From Arachis hypogaea (Eukaryota; Streptophyta; Magnoliopsida; Fabales; Fabaceae): a stretch of DNA of 64,000 nucleotides. The stretch lies in contig NC_092051.1 of assembly GCF_003086295.3 (NCBI RefSeq), positions 77,570,445 through 77,634,444 on the forward strand. Reading direction: 5' to 3'. Made by a program: the position numbers and the translations under genes. Positions 63,654 to 64,000 of the stretch are shown piece by piece (position 1 is the first letter of the stretch; each line of letters begins with the position of its first letter). The notes under the pieces were generated by a model. That model was given only the letters and a program-made list of their open reading frames with translations. It was not told the DNA's origin and searched no databases.

Positions 63654-64000
63654 TGATGAGCGGATAATTTATATGCTTTTTGGCATTGTTTTTAGTATGT
63701 TTTTAGTAGGATCTGGTTACTTTTAGGGATGTTTTCATTAGTTTTTATGTTAAATTCACATTTCTGGACGTTTCTATGAGTTTGCGTGTTTTTCTGTGAT
63801 TTCAGGTATTTTCTGGCTGAAATCGAGGGACTTGAGCAGAAATCAGATTCAGAGGTTGAAGAAGGACTGCTGATGCTGTTGGATTCTGACCTCCCTGCAC
63901 TCAAAGTGGATTTTCTAGAGCTACAGAACTCGAAATGGCGCGCTTCTAATTGCGTTGGAAAGTAGCCATCCAGGGCTTTCCAGCAATATATAATAGTCCA
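63654..64000 (+). repeat. Start of the 3' LTR of element E
   Basis: TGATGAGCGGATAATTTATA onward is collinear with 54468-54814, with about 16 substitutions in 347 bases by hand count and no length difference. The remainder is outside the window. Confidence 0.88.

Larger units (their letters stand above)
54468..64000 (+). mobile_element. Element E: non-autonomous gag-protease-ORF2 LTR retrotransposon, right end off window
   Basis: Order: 5' LTR (54468-56190), PBS, long AT-rich leader, gag, protease in another frame, stem-loop, GGCGTTCAACGCC palindrome cluster, ORF2, gene-free 3' region, polypurine side, 3' LTR from 63654 beyond the window. It is inserted in the gag of element D; the five bases before it are TAAGG, the expected target duplication. 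Reverse transcriptase, RNase H and integrase are absent. By hand count the first 347 bases of the two LTRs differ at about 16 positions. Confidence 0.87.

Overview
This window looks like plant pericentromeric or intergenic DNA made almost entirely of nested, mostly non-autonomous LTR retrotransposons. It is AT-rich, has no convincing host gene, and carries several primer-binding sites that match the 3' end of plant tRNA-Asp (TGGCGCCGTTGCCGGGGA). The Gag, protease, reverse transcriptase (FMDDFSVYG) and integrase remnants are of the Ty3/gypsy Athila/Tat-like type. From memory, the palindrome clusters ACGCGTACGCGT and GGCGTTCAACGCC are typical of peanut (Arachis) repeats, so a legume and probably Arachis is my best guess. 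That is recall, not a search result.

Layout, left to right. 1-2372: two minus-strand LTR fragments. 2373-11479: a minus-strand tandem array (LTR-internal-LTR-truncated internal) of a compact gag-only element with a period of about 4.83 kb. 11480-12911: internal fragment of a second family ('family I'). 12912-20218: a minus-strand family I element with PBS, an unfamiliar ORF1, a palindrome cluster, two polypurine-like blocks and both LTRs, the 5' one truncated. 20219-25280: a plus-strand relative with a decayed second ORF (ORF2) and a 3' LTR. 25281-29150: an older plus-strand element ('G') with a degenerate PBS, ORF1 remnant and a GTGCGTACGCAC palindrome cluster. 29151-32173: minus-strand fragments, including a complete LTR. 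32174-40492: plus-strand element C (LTR, PBS, gag-protease-integrase tail, ORF2). 40493-43985: minus-strand integrase element J, split by a hAT-like DNA transposon (41645-43318) with an 8-bp target duplication. 44453-46825: LTR fragment and reverse-transcriptase fragment. 46826-54467: element D, a minus-strand sister of C. 54468-64000: plus-strand element E, inserted into the gag of D, whose 3' LTR runs off the window.

Two themes recur. First, C, D and E lack reverse transcriptase, RNase H and the integrase core but keep gag, protease and a separate downstream ORF2 (the legume 'putative plant transposon protein' type). In C and D the protease reading frame continues into what looks like a retained integrase C-terminal tail. 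Second, the families share a layout although their sequences differ: the main ORF ends at a small stem-loop with core GGGAGNCAACCC, a cluster of short CpG-containing palindromes often follows, then a leader with a possible splice acceptor, ORF2, and a polypurine block. Such elements would need pol proteins supplied in trans. Every ORF except the 24-codon ORF2 remnant of I carries stops, frameshifts or truncations, so these copies look inactive as protein donors.
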